Below, piece after piece: positions 1 through 10,275 of a DNA stretch of 64,000 nt (positions are counted from its first letter, which is position 1; each line of letters opens with the position of its first letter). The translations under genes were made by a program, and so were the position numbers. The stretch is from Apostichopus japonicus (lineage: Eukaryota > Echinodermata > Holothuroidea > Aspidochirotida > Stichopodidae). Location: the NCBI RefSeq assembly GCF_037975245.1, contig NC_092575.1:16073310-16137309 (forward strand), in the 5' to 3' direction. The notes beneath the pieces were generated by a model. The model was not told where the DNA came from and ran no database searches. It saw only the letters and a program-made list of their open reading frames with translations.

Positions 1-596
1 TTACAGAAATGTTAACAAAATAATGAGTTCAGCTTTCAAATTTCAATCCAAATTAAGCAATGATTTCACAAGATCTGCATTATTTCATTTATTTAATAAA
101 AAACAGCCCATAAATTAATAATGCTATCATTGCCTGCAAATTACAAATTAAATTAATGGTAGAGCTTACTGATGTGATCTCTTCAATCAGTTTGTCATTG
201 ATTAAAACCCTGTGTCGCTTAAAACATAATCCACCTTATGAAAGTGGCTCGCTGACTTGAGATAACATGTTTTGATACTGTTCAATACTGAAATTCTATC
301 ACAACACTATTTAATTGTCTTGACAAATAATGAAGTAGTGGTCGTAAACTTTTATATCTTTCAAGTTGCTTTCACAGTTGATGAATACTAAGTTGACAAT
401 TTTCTGGGTGACAAAGTGCTGTAACAGAATGGAATCACGAAATTTTTACTCATTATTCTTGATCTGATTTAATAACATCTAGGAGAGTGCCTTATAGTCT
501 GATCAAATCTCAAATTTAATTTTAGCAATACTTGGTAGCAAAGCTGTGTAGAATGCAGACCAAACACACTGGTATACTGATACTTGTACTCTATAG
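1..596. other. Unique AT-rich DNA, no gene seen
   Basis: No coding signature, RNA gene or repeat boundary is visible. The sequence is AT-rich with short T and A runs and no long reading frame on either strand. It could be intronic or untranslated sequence of a gene outside the window. Confidence 0.5.
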
Positions 597-912
597 CAGG
601 GGTTTCCTAACTGGAGTGCATGAACCCCCAGGGGTTGCAAAAGTCCATCCCAGGGGGTTTGTGAGACGTTTCTGAAAGTCAAAACTATAGTACTTTTTGT
701 TGAAACTCTCGACAAACTCTTTTCGGGTTCCATAAGCATATGTTGCCATAGTAGTACCGTACCATGCATGTGATACTTGATCTTTTACGAAGCACTGTTA
801 TGTGTATTAAAGTATAATAATGACTCAGATCGTGTCTCTAAAAGTTGGGGGTTCGTGGACAACTCTGACATCCACAGGGGGTAGGTGGGGGGATAAAGTT
901 AGGGAAACCCTG
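597..912. mobile_element. hAT-type non-autonomous element (316 bp) with 8-bp target duplication
   Basis: The ends are imperfect terminal inverted repeats: CAGGGGTTTCCTAACT at the left, and at the right the reverse complement of CAGGGTTTCCCTAACT. The same 8 bases, CTCTATAG, flank both sides (589-596 and 913-920). An 8-bp duplication and CAGGG-type ends are the hallmark of the hAT superfamily. There is no transposase frame, so the element would need an enzyme from elsewhere. A longer relative lies at 20370-21294 in the opposite orientation. The two share both ends and the stretch containing CGAAGCACTGTTATG, and this copy lacks about 585 bp of that copy's interior. The exact target duplication suggests a fairly recent insertion. 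Confidence 0.88.
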
Positions 913-3120
913 CTCTATAGCACTATATATGGTAGAATGACAAGCCAGTGTTTATTAAAACAATGAGGAAAAGTGTGGGAAACATTGGAACTTTCTTGTT
1001 TGCTTTGTATTTATGCATATGATTATTTTGAGATATGCCTTGGGCGATAGATTATGAAAATGGACATGGATCATGAAACTATTTTAGCATTCATTTGGAG
1101 ATAAAAAAAAATGTCAGCAGGGTCTCAAAGTTTTATTGATTGCAATGTTATCTTACGTAACACTCTGTAGGTTTTAATTGGTAGACCTGGGTGAAATTTA
1201 TCGTTACTAATGAAATCATTTTAGCATCAGTGGTGGTCAAATTTGCCTTCTGTTCTTTTCATGCAATTATTTATCATTTGAATTTGGTACATACAAGTTT
1301 ATGCAAAAAAGTGAACTTGTTTTGTGAAGTGAAGGTGTTTTATCATAGATACATATGGACACTATTGTGTTTGTTGTTGCAAATTTCCATCCAACCTACT
1401 TACTTCAAAAGCAAAGCAATGCAGTGTGTTTGTTACTGTACAACTGTGATCTCACACCTGTATGCTCCAAGTTCATTCATGGCAAAAATGTGGCAGCTTT
1501 TAATTCTATCCATAACTGGAAAATGGTACTACAGACTTAAATGAAAATTAGCTGAGATTGTTAAGACTGTTACTCTATGCTTTTAAGCAAAAAAAAATGA
1601 CCATCAGATTAAAGACAAAAAATTATGAGCATCTCTCATATAAGTAGGTTCTCTTGACTACCAGAGCTTCGAAACATTTCCATAATTGTACCAGAGTGAT
1701 GCTAGTTAGAGCTTTTTATTATTTTAAGCAATAATTATTTTATTGTCATTTCACTATATTTCATTGAAGGTTGAGATCACTATTTTCTTTATTAATTTAT
1801 ATTTTATGTCAATATTTGTTTACAAGTTGATCTTGTTCATTGTCTGTAACCTGGGAATTCCAGCTCTCTCTTGTAACTGTTTGTATATGAAGTGTGTCTG
1901 TTTGTTGGAATGTTGTGTTTAGAGGTGAAGGTTTCTGTTATTAATTTTACAGCTAGAAAACATTTTATTGCATGCTTCCGGGAGTCAAGATCTGGGGTTA
2001 ACATTTGCTTATTAAATCTGTCTTGTAGATTCATTAAAAATACATTTCCAAGATGAAAACGCGGAATTGTTACTGCAAAGGTCACATCTTCAAGATGCAG
2101 AAGGAAAAGAAGAAAAACTGAACTGCTTTTTTTATGAAACTTTAATTGAAAGTTTCATCCAAAGCAACTGTTTGTTACCATAATTGCACCTTTTTTAATA
2201 AGCCTCTTCCCTTGCCATGTATAATGCTAGCCCGATGGCTAGTGATCTAATACATAGTTATAAAATATGTTTTCATTTACGCTGGAGTACTAATCTACCC
2301 TCTGTAACAAAATTCTTGACTTTGTGGTTTGTTTTCTCAGTCTCTGCCTTGAATTGTCTTTATAACATCATGTTTATTTATGGTTGTATGTAGCTGTTTT
2401 ATATATTTGGAATATTATTTGTGTAATCAGAAACACATCTCTCAATAACGTGTGGATTCATGTAGCCATAATTATCCTCTGTGTCTAGAAATTTTGTCAT
2501 ACTTTGGAAAAGAAAGAAAATGCAATAAAATTACATGACAATAATCTAGATAAACACCAGGTTCTGTGTGATTTATTGAAAACACTCTGTTATGTTACGT
2601 CAGTTTTGAAGGTATTTATTTTATGAACTTTTCTATGACTTAAAGTTCTTTTCTCTTGGATACTGAGATTAATAAGTTACTAATTATTCAGGCCAACTCG
2701 TTCGATTTTGTTGGCTTTCAATCTAACCTGTAGACTAATATGGGTTTCCATATTTTATCTGAAGAAATGAGAACAAGTTGTTGCAGACTGGGGAAGTGGT
2801 CTCAGTTCGGGGTTTCCTTCTACACTGTATGAAGAATGATTTTGAAGGGTGCCTTTTTTGGTGTCAATGTCGCTGGCCAAAATCCAATCATTAAAATTGC
2901 CATATGACATGTAAGATCAGAGTGGTTGAAGGAGCTTTGATATTATTCCAGTGTATTAATGACAACTTTGTCGGAACTATCCAAAAACTCCGGACATTTT
3001 CTTCAATTATTTTAAATCCAACGCTGTCATGTAACATTGGAAAAACAGGACTTTTCCGGGAAGTCTGGTCGTACTAGCGAGAGCGTGAGGCCCTAGGATC
3101 GTGAACATAGGTGTGTGTGT
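913..3120. other. Unique AT-rich DNA, possibly untranslated or intronic
   Basis: There is no repeat family and no convincing coding frame. The + strand is T-rich with scattered A runs, and an AATAAA lies near 2523, a composition often seen in 3' untranslated regions. A frame of 117 codons at 1191-1544 has no protein-like features and no third-position bias, so it is not called. That this is the 3' end of an upstream + strand gene is only a guess. Confidence 0.3.
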
Positions 3121-3160
3121 GTTTGGCCGGGAGGGGGGGGGGGGGAGGGGTGGCTATAGG
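3120..3160. repeat. GT and poly-G simple repeat
   Basis: A short GT run is followed by an almost pure G tract and then GGGGAGGGG. It is one of many G or C homopolymers in this window. Confidence 0.8.
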
Positions 3161-4509
3161 TACTTCCATAGAACAAAGACGTTTACACGTGAAATGGTAC
3201 ATTACGAGACATATTAAAGGCGGCCCCAAACCGCGTGTGGCCATCTGAAAAAGTTAACTTTCCGTTGCTTGCAAGTGACGTTTTGTTCGTGTCGCTACGA
3301 AATGCAGACAGTAATGAAACGTGATACCTTGTTATCTTTAGCTGGACCTGAGATGTCCAATATCCTGTATCGTTTGTATACTGTGCTGTGGGTATTGACC
3401 GCAGCTGTATGTACTGACTGTACACTAGTGTCTAATTACCGTCGGTCGGTGTGTGTATTTTCTGGGATAGATGGTGGTGTCTAACACTTCTGTTACACCT
3501 CATTCGAAACTAGATCAGGTTACCGGCATTAGACGTTTCTTTTTGCGCGAGTCTTCACACCCTATAAGGATATAAAATTAGGGTTCAGATAGTCCCCAAT
3601 TTTACATCTTTGGCCTCACTGTCGTAGTGCGGATACCTTGAACCTACAAAAGATCTATACAAACATAAAGTTTATTCTTGACTCACAGATAAATGGAACC
3701 CAGATCATTGAATAATCTCATATCATGTTTGTTGTATTTAGTAAAGATTAGTAAAACTTTCAGCTACCTTCGCGTGAATTACAATGAATATTTATCTATA
3801 AAATACTTGTTCCAAACTTGGGGCAATTTAGTCAAGACCTTTATATCGTAGAAGCACGTAAAAAGAAGGCAGAATGCCACCCACCTCAAGGTACTATATA
3901 TTTATAACTTCATGTCAGCGTGGTTTGGGGGGGGGGCAACGGTAGTATTATGTCCCCGGATTTCCTGCTAAAAAATATGTTTACCGTACGCACGAATAAT
4001 ATTAATCCGCCTATGGTACTCGGAAATTGGCCTATAGGCTACTTGGAGTAGTATTAGTCGCTAATATCCTGATATTATGGTCATACAACCGAGATGATAT
4101 CATCTCGCTTAATAAATCAGATAATGTAAACTACATCATTTCTTGAAATCAAATTGACGGGCCAAAAAACAATCAAAATCTGGAAGAGGCAAGTCCACCA
4201 GGGTATCATATCACCATGGCAACACATAACTCGCCTAATTAAATTACGCCAAGCAATCTCAGAATACTTGTTTCAGCGTGAAATGTCAATAAAACACAGC
4301 TGACGGTTTCAGTTTGATGTAATGAAAGTTGCAAGGCGGAGATAATGAACATACGTGGCATTTTCTATATCTTCTAATTACACAATCTAAATACACGGAT
4401 AAGGTTAAACAAATCCCGTACCATGTAAGACAACAACGAGCCTGTACAATCTGCCTATGGCGCTGCTCAAAATTTGACTAACGTAGATAAGTAGACGAAC
4501 TCTCTAGGT
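3161..4509. other. Unique DNA, no gene seen
   Basis: Mixed-composition sequence, somewhat richer in CG around 3200-3480, where short frames exist on both strands (71 and 80 codons) but neither shows codon bias or a recognisable motif. A G run lies near 3930. I see no repeat boundary. Confidence 0.4.
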
Positions 4510-4571
4510 GTGTACGCCATGGGCGGCGATCCGTACTTTCGAGTGGGGGGGATATGACCTTGTTCACTATC

Positions 4572-4666
4572 TAAGCGTAGCGCCACCATGAGTTGGCGCG
4601 AAGCGTACAAGAAAATTTGGGGATTTACAAACCCTCTAGATGGCCGGAAACGGCACTTGCCGAGGT
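4572..4666 (+). other. Shared ~95-bp internal module (in copy 1)
   Basis: It begins AAGCGTAGCGCCACCATG, continues with TTGGCGCGAAGCG (a short palindrome GCGCCA...TGGCGC), then an AAAATTT stretch, and ends GGAAACGGCACTTGCCGAGG. The same order of motifs with similar spacing is found in two elements with different ends (5062-5156 and 9525-9621) and in copies 2 and 3. Its function is unknown; a subterminal transposase-binding region is one possibility. Confidence 0.7.
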
Positions 4667-4966
4667 TTCCAAGCGGCATATACCCAACTTTAAAATAGGG
4701 ATATCATGTCCGAAATATCTCATAATCAGGATCCAAAATACTTTTTTTTTTTTTTAATTTTGGGTGTTATTTTTGGAAAACTGCACCTGTCAATCTTGTT
4801 TCAGGCACTACGTTAGAATGTTCGAGAGCTCTTTATATTATTCGATGAAGAAAATGGCCTCATGCAGGCTATTATAGGCCTATACACATGCAATACACAA
4901 TTACACATAGTTACATTCCTAGGTACCGATTGCTAGGGCATCCAGGTGAAACGTACGTGTATTAAC

Positions 4967-5336
4967 AGGGGCGTCGGAAGCTATTTGGGATTGGTACGGA
5001 AGATCAGAGTTTGGCCATCTACCATAATTATCGGGGGGGGGGGGGACGTTTGGAAGGTCAAACTACGCAACGCGCCACCATTGGTTGGCGCGTAGCGTAA
5101 TGGAGAAAATTTTGATAAAATGCCTCCCAGATTGCAGGAAATGGCACTTCCCGAGCTTTTCTTCTGTGCATTCTCCCTTGTCTGTTTTTGTACCCGATTA
5201 ATCTTTTGAAACACATTTTGAAGTATGTTTCATTTGGTTCTTTATTTTTTGCCTTTTTTTCTTCTTAATGCTACTTTTTTTCTACTTTTTTTTTTGCGCC
5301 GTGAATATTGGTCCGGCGAACCGCTCCGACGCCCCT
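4967..5336. mobile_element. Nested 370-bp inverted-repeat element inside copy 1
   Basis: The ends are AGGGGCGTCGGA and its complement TCCGACGCCCCT. Copies 2 and 3 give the empty site, where the target reads GTATTAAGCATT without interruption, so this is a clean insertion. The flanks read TATTAAC at the left and AATTAAGC at the right. The simplest reading is an 8-bp duplication TATTAAGC that lost one G on the left and changed one base on the right, fitting hAT; a 5-bp ATTAA duplication is the alternative. It carries its own version of the shared module (5062-5156) and a poly-G run near 5035. It has no transposase frame. Confidence 0.85.
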
Positions 5337-5741
5337 AATTAAGCATTACCCTGGTAACATGAGATTCTCAGATGTTCGAGGGAACATGTACGTGTGTAGG
5401 CCTACTATAGGGCCTATATGAATACTATGAGGGTGCATATATGTACTATATCAATACCGTGGGCGCAATAATACATTTTGTTGTTATAGGGCCAATGAAG
5501 CCTACAGTCAACTATTCTTGCTTTATAAAGACGGTTTATTTGAAAAGATCGCACTGCGTTTATGGTAGGCGAGAAATGAAGCTAAAAAAGGGCCGTACAT
5601 TCACGATGATGCATAACTGAAGGCATGAAAATATTCTTATTCCTGGCATTTGGTGGGGGGGATATGGTGTATTACATCCCCTCCACCCATTTTCATGGGG
5701 GGGATATATCCCCCCCATCCCCCCCAGGATCGCCGCCCATG

Positions 5742-6128
5742 GTGTACGCATCACATTGGGAAACTTCACATGCTCAACTTGCAGCCGGTTCGCTTTATCA
5801 ATAACTTCATCGGGTTTGACATCTATAGTGGAATATTAAAGAAGGCAACCCCCCCCCCCATGGATCTTTGTGATAGAGATAACTGTCATGAATAACGTCC
5901 TCAAACAGCTAAGAAAAATCGTATTCGCTTTGGGAGATATTACAGGTTTAACGTTCGTTCACACACAAGGCCGAAGACTTGATCAAGTCTAAAATATATG
6001 AAATCATGATAGGATGTCTCCAAAACGGAGCAAGATTTTTTTCTCCTTTGACCTTGTAGGGAGAGTTGTTCTTCACGAAGACCTCTGTTTAATCGGTTAA
6101 ACATATTGGTAGGGTTTTCATTACCTTT
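5742..6128. other. 387-bp spacer between inverted element copies
   Basis: Unique DNA separating copies 1 and 2, bounded by the target duplications GTGTACGC (5742-5749) and TTACCTTT (6121-6128). It holds a poly-C run near 5850 and no gene that I can see. Because the two copies face opposite ways, this spacer would be the loop of a large stem if the region folded. Confidence 0.6.
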
Positions 6129-7647
6129 CATGGGCGGCGATCCTGGGGGGATGGGGGGGATATATCCCCCCCATGAAAATGGGTGGAGGGGATGTAATAC
6201 ACCATATCCCCCCCACCAAATGCCAGGGATAAGAATATTTTCATGCCTACATTTATGCATCATCGTGAATGTACGGCTCTTTTTTATCTTCATTTCTCGC
6301 CTATACCATAAACGCAGTGCGATCTTTTCAAATAAAGCGTCTTTATAAAGCAAGAATAGTTGACTGTAGGCTTCATTGGCCCTATAACAACAAAATGTAT
6401 TATTGCGCCCACGGTATTGATGTAGTACATATATGCACCCTCATAGTATTCATATCATCGAGGTAAATGAATCTGGAAGATTCATGTCAATTGGGCGCGC
6501 GTACCATGCATGGAGGGTCATGTGATGTGTTCCAGGGTGGTACCAAACTGATATTTCTCTGTAGCAGTTCGAAAATAGTGTTAGTGACTTCGTGAAAGAT
6601 TTGCACCAAGACGGATCGAACATGTGAAGTAACGGCGTAAGAAGGTACTGGTACTTCAGGCCTACGAAATAGTGCTAATATGCTACCGGTAACGTTAGAC
6701 ATGCTGGCACAGAACAAGTACAGATCCTCTCTTTATTTCTATGGTACAGATACATTGGGCTTGCAGCGGGAAATGTCGATGTCTGAATTGTATTTCAAGG
6801 GTGAGCGTTTGGTGCTGTGGGGAAAAGTTTAGTTCAGTGCAACCACGGAATTCTCCATGGAACAGAGCCTAATGCTGCTCAGCCGGAATATAGCTATCAC
6901 GTTAGGCTACAGGCACGGTTATTGCTAGGTAACGGGTGTCGTCTGCTGCTCTAAGCACGCATACACATTTACGTACTAGTTGGGTGAAATCATCATGCGT
7001 AATGGGGAGAGTAAAATATTAGTACCGTCCTGGAACACATCACATGACCCTCCATGCATGGTACGCGCGTTCGCGCGTATTTACTGTGTGATAGTTTCTC
7101 CAGATTCATTTACAGGTACCTCGATGATTCATATAGGCCCTATAGTAGGCCTACACACGTACATGTTCCCTCGAACAGCTGAGAATCTCATGTTACCAGG
7201 GTAATGCTTAATACACGTTTCACCTGGATGCCCTAGCAATCGGTACCTAGGAATGTAACTATGTGAAATTGTGTATTGCATGTGTATAGGCCTATAATAG
7301 CCTGCATGAGGCCATTTTCTTCATCGAATAATATAAAAGAGATCTCGAACATTCTAACGTAGCGCCTGAAACAAGATTGACAGGGGCAATTTTCCCAAAA
7401 TAACACCCGAAATTAAAAAAAAAGGATTTTGGATCCTGATTATGAGATATTTCGGATATGATATCCTTATTTTAAAGTTGGGTATATGCCGCTTGGAAAC
7501 CTCGGTAAGTGCCGTTTCCGGCCATCTAGAGGGTTTGTAAATCCCCAAATTTTCTTGTACGCTTCGCGCCAACTCATGGTGGCGCTACGCTTAGATAGTC
7601 AACAAGGTCATATCCCCCCCACTCGGAAATACGGATCGCCGCCCATG
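6129..7647 (+). mobile_element. hAT-type element, ~845-bp family, copy 2 (interrupted)
   Basis: The terminal repeat CATGGGCGGCGATCC is at the left and its complement at the right, flanked by an exact 8-bp duplication TTACCTTT (6121-6128 and 7648-7655). It spans 1519 bp; removing the nested 671-bp element and its extra 8-bp duplication leaves 840 bp, in line with copies 1 and 3. The body is very similar to copy 3 over hundreds of bases by eye, which suggests recent amplification. The shared ~95-bp module lies at about 7500-7594 on the minus strand. No transposase is encoded. Confidence 0.92.
6456..7126. mobile_element. Nested 671-bp hAT-type element with long inverted ends
   Basis: The insertion is exact: the flanks are the same 8 bases ATTCATAT (6448-6455 and 7127-7134), and copies 1 and 3 show the uninterrupted site with a single ATTCATAT. 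The ends are CATCGAGGTA and its complement, and the inverted similarity continues inward with small gaps for about 100 bp, including a block around CCATGCATGGAGGGTCATGT on one side and its complement on the other. The interior (about 6560-7015) has no recognisable coding sequence. This family is distinct from its host element. Confidence 0.93.
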
Positions 7648-7655
7648 TTACCTTT

Positions 7656-7739
7656 AGAGGACTTTATAAACAAAACCTAAAGTTGATATGTTGGAAAACC
7701 ATTAAAACACACAGCTATCAGTCCAGGTTGAATTTCTGT
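7656..7739. other. Short unique spacer
   Basis: A short AT-rich stretch between copy 2's right target duplication and the dispersed repeat that follows. No feature seen. Confidence 0.4.
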
Positions 7740-8100
7740 GACAGTGTTAATTTTTTTAGACCAGTTGAGTCTTTTAAACAAGCGAAGGTCATCAACTGAA
7801 ATGGCCGAACTATTAATTCTAAAACACGGACCACTATAATGGTCAGCTCCTCAGATGCAACCCAAAACTCAATGAGAAAACAAGAGACTTTTATGGCCTC
7901 AAATGACCTAATAACAAATTTGTCAAGTAAAAATGGTGTAGAAGGCCATCCAATTGGTTGGCTTGAATGAAGTGAAAAGAACATGTATGGGTTGAGTTAT
8001 TGAAATTGATAAAACAATGGTTCAACATGAACATTTAATGCCTGCACTGAGGAGCCAACGTAATGATGTCTAAAACCTTAAAGGAGCATCCCAGTTTTAG
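7740..8100 (+). repeat. Dispersed repeat R1, copy A
   Basis: Shares ordered motifs with 22690-23180 and, more weakly, with 53750-54180, 37895-38290 and 39250-39350. These include CCTCAGATGCAAC, AAAACTCAAT, GGTTGAGTTATT, CCTGCACTGAGGAGCCAACG and CCTTAAAGGAGCAT. The copies are diverged, so the family is old. No coding frame persists across copies. It may be a decayed inverted-repeat transposon or another short interspersed family. Confidence 0.65.
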
Positions 8101-8254
8101 CAAATTTTTAATGTATTTATGTATTATGTATTTATGTAATGCTATAGTACAAAAGCTCCCGCCACCGGTGGGAGAGGGATGCATTTCGAGTCAGTGATGG
8201 ATGAGGGCAGCACCACTGTACATTGATGTCAAGTGGCTATCACCCCGGTGTTAA

Positions 8255-8425
8255 TTATAGGGGTACAGGAAAAGTATGGATGGGGCCTCGAAAACTAAAA
8301 GGGTGAAGAGAAAACGGGTGTTCTCATGTTCATTATACATTTAAAGGAAAAATAAGTAAAACCAGTGGCTTGACGTATTTCTCCCCGGGGCCTAACCTGG
8401 CGCTCAATGCCTCTTGATGTATCCG
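8255..8425 (+). repeat. Dispersed repeat R2, copy A
   Basis: Shares GGGGCCTCGAAAA and, further on, CCCCGGGGCCTAACCTGGC followed by CTCAATGCCTCT with the regions at 43195-43370 and 43930-44100. A G-rich stretch precedes the motif in the other two. Copies are diverged and short. Nature unknown. Confidence 0.5.
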
Positions 8426-8696
8426 TTTTGTGATGACAGTTGCCGTCATAGTCCATGTAGTACATCTATCGTGTGGTAAAGTCATTATATGTTTGCTCAT
8501 ACTGACATACACCTTAAAAACACATTGCACATGCCATTCAACATCAAATTATACAATTGGATAAGAAAATTCATTATCTGGTCTTTCTTCTTACCTGGAG
8601 AGCCTCCGACCCAGAAGTGCTGGGAAATAAATGAATCATTGTGTTGTTTTCTTATTCTTTATTTATTTTCATTTTTGACTTAGTAGCATAAGTAGG

Positions 8697-9002
8697 GTGG
8701 GGGGGGGGGGATACGGATCACCTTGAAGCTGAAACATTACACCGAAATCTATCACCGTATATATGACCAGAAATAGCCTACATTTGAATATACATATAAG
8801 ACTAAATGAGAATGTTATATTATTGAAAATGAAACTTATTAAAAACTATGACCAGCTAACTATCTAGACGTATTGAAAATACATGCACTGCAGTCATTTA
8901 CAATATACAGGAACACATACACTGGGGTAACTGTTGGTCAGTAAAGGGTAACAATAATTACTTGTTACTGATTACTTGTTACTGATACTTGTTACTGATA
9001 CT
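8697..9002. repeat. Poly-G tract and small TACTTGTTACTGAT tandem repeat
   Basis: A run of about 15 G lies near 8697-8712. At about 8958-9002 the unit TACTTGTTACTGAT is repeated roughly three times with small length changes. The sequence between is unique AT-rich DNA. Confidence 0.7.
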
Positions 9003-9380
9003 GCGTCATTTTTTAACGATTCTCTAATATTTCATAGCTTTCTGTTTTCATGGATGCCTTAATCGGGTATAATGTTTCTATAGGTATATGTTGAGTTCAA
9101 TGTAGTTCAGGTTCAAACCGTCTACATATGCATGTCTCGATTATAATGAGCGATATATATGGAGATTAGGATTTGACTCAATCATGTATGGAGTCATTCG
9201 TGTTATTATTAATGCTTTTCATTGAAATCCAAGTTAAGTCTCTGCGAAAGATGAAACTGTTTAAGAAAAAGGCAAAAAAAAAACGGAATGAAGTTCGAGC
9301 TTTGATGGTAATTCGAACTGGTATATTGAACGTACAAGTGAAAATTTCTTACCATAGAGCAGTACGAACATTTATTGTGT
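9003..9380. other. Unique AT-rich DNA
   Basis: No repeat boundary or coding signature. Frames on both strands overlap here but extend into CAGA repeats and the hAT-like element, so none is called. Confidence 0.4.
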
Positions 9381-9442
9381 AAACAGACAGGCGGAAAGGC
9401 AGACAGACAGACAAAAACACAAGCAGACAGACAAGCAAATAT

Positions 9443-9735
9443 CAGGCGCTTAGCCAGGAATTTGCCAAGGGAGGGGCGATCCTGTAGGCAAACTATCAGA
9501 GCCGTAGATTCTGCATTGAAAACTATGTAAGCGTAACGCCACCATGTATTGGCGCTACGCGTACAAAACATTTTGGGCTGAAAATGCCTCCCAGATCGCT
9601 GGAAATGGCACTTCCCAGGCCTTGTAAGTTGCATCTAAGCTTGAAATTACTAGCGATATCATAAAAACATACAAAAAAAAATGCTCAAGGGGGGGGCGGT
9701 CGCCCCCTTCGCCCCCACCCATGGCTACACCCCTG
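9443..9735. mobile_element. hAT-like non-autonomous element (293 bp)
   Basis: The left end is CAGGCGCTTAGCCAGG; the right end is the complement of CAGGGGTGTAGCCATGG, an imperfect inverted repeat of the CAGGGGTGTAGCC type often seen in hAT elements. Flanks GCAAATAT (9435-9442) and GTAGATAT (9736-9743) agree at 6 of 8 positions, consistent with a decayed 8-bp duplication. The shared ~95-bp module occupies about 9525-9621, a third of the element. There is no coding capacity. Confidence 0.75.
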
Positions 9736-9843
9736 GTAGATATGCGTGCAAATCAGACAGACGGGACCGATACTCAAACGAAAGAACGAACGAAAATAAA
9801 CAGACAAACAGACAAACAAACAGATAAACAGATACACAGACAA

Positions 9844-10067
9844 GGAGTGTTAGCTCAGTGGTTAACGTCGGTGCCTTCCAATCATAAGGTCCCCGGTTCG
9901 AGCCACTCCAAGATTAATGTATGTCGTCCAGTTACAGAGTTACAGACAATTGACAATTCATAATCACTGGACGTTAAATATGAATCTAAGAGACTGACTT
10001 CGGTTAGCTTGCGGTTTTGATAAGCTAAAGAGGCTTTCCACGCGAGTTCCTGCTTGCAGGAAGATCT
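9844..10067 (+). mobile_element. tRNA-derived SINE, copy 1
   Basis: The first ~67 bases resemble a tRNA: the 5' arm GGAGTG can pair with CACTCC near 9904-9909, an A box TAGCTCAGTGGT lies at 9851-9862 and a B box GGTTCGAGCC at 9895-9904. These are internal RNA polymerase III promoter elements, so transcription would start near 9844. The tRNA-unrelated body includes GACAATTGACAATTC and ends in a short hairpin, CCTGCTTGCAGG (10049-10060), just before the 3' boundary. It is too long and too altered to be a functional tRNA gene. A second copy in opposite orientation is at 31066-31287. I found no clear target duplication. Confidence 0.88.
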
Positions 10068-10275
10068 AAAATACATACTTACATGCATACAAACAGAGAG
10101 AAAATCATTCGGTTATAATACACAAAATGCAGTTTTACAAGCAAACAGGCAGTAAAATTTGGCAGACCGAAAGAGAAACAGACAGACAGACAGGAAAGCG
10201 GATTGACTGACTGACTGACAAACAGGTGGACAGACAAGCTAACCGAAGTAGGAACATAAGTAAACAGACAGGTTG

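Larger units (their letters stand above)
4518..5741 (-). mobile_element. hAT-type element, ~845-bp family, copy 1 (interrupted)
   Basis: The 15-bp terminal inverted repeat CATGGGCGGCGATCC is at the left end and its exact complement at the right. An exact 8-bp target duplication, GTGTACGC, flanks it at 4510-4517 and 5742-5749. The body matches copies 2 (6129-7647) and 3 (57192-58036) in reverse orientation. It spans 1224 bp, but removing the nested element at 4967-5336 and one target duplication leaves about 846 bp, equal to copy 3 (845 bp). The right subterminal part is full of G/C-run palindromes such as GGGGGGATATATCCCCCC. No transposase frame is present. Apparent frames at 4467-4679 and 5560-5895 are readings of element DNA. 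Confidence 0.92.
9381..10275 (+). repeat. CAGA-rich tetranucleotide tract, split by two insertions
   Basis: Short CAGACAGACAGA arrays with ACAAACAG variants appear at about 9381-9440, 9756-9841 and 10164-10275. The first gap holds a hAT-like element (9443-9735) and the second a SINE (9844-10067), so an originally continuous imperfect array was probably broken up by insertions. Confidence 0.75.

Noticed and set aside
4961-5342. piggyBac-type insertion at TTAA
   Set aside because: TTAA flanks the 370-bp element on both sides, but the ends are AGGGGCG-type, and comparison with the empty site in copies 2 and 3 is better explained by a decayed 8-bp TATTAAGC duplication.
5940-6353. 137-codon minus-strand frame and similar frames at 57141-57491
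   Set aside because: They read the G/C-rich ends of the 845-bp element; the similarity between them is transposon DNA, not a gene family.
9844-9910. tRNA gene
   Set aside because: A and B boxes and a pairing acceptor arm are present, but the anticodon arm is irregular and the unit continues into a conserved tRNA-unrelated body found again at 31066-31287, so it is a SINE.
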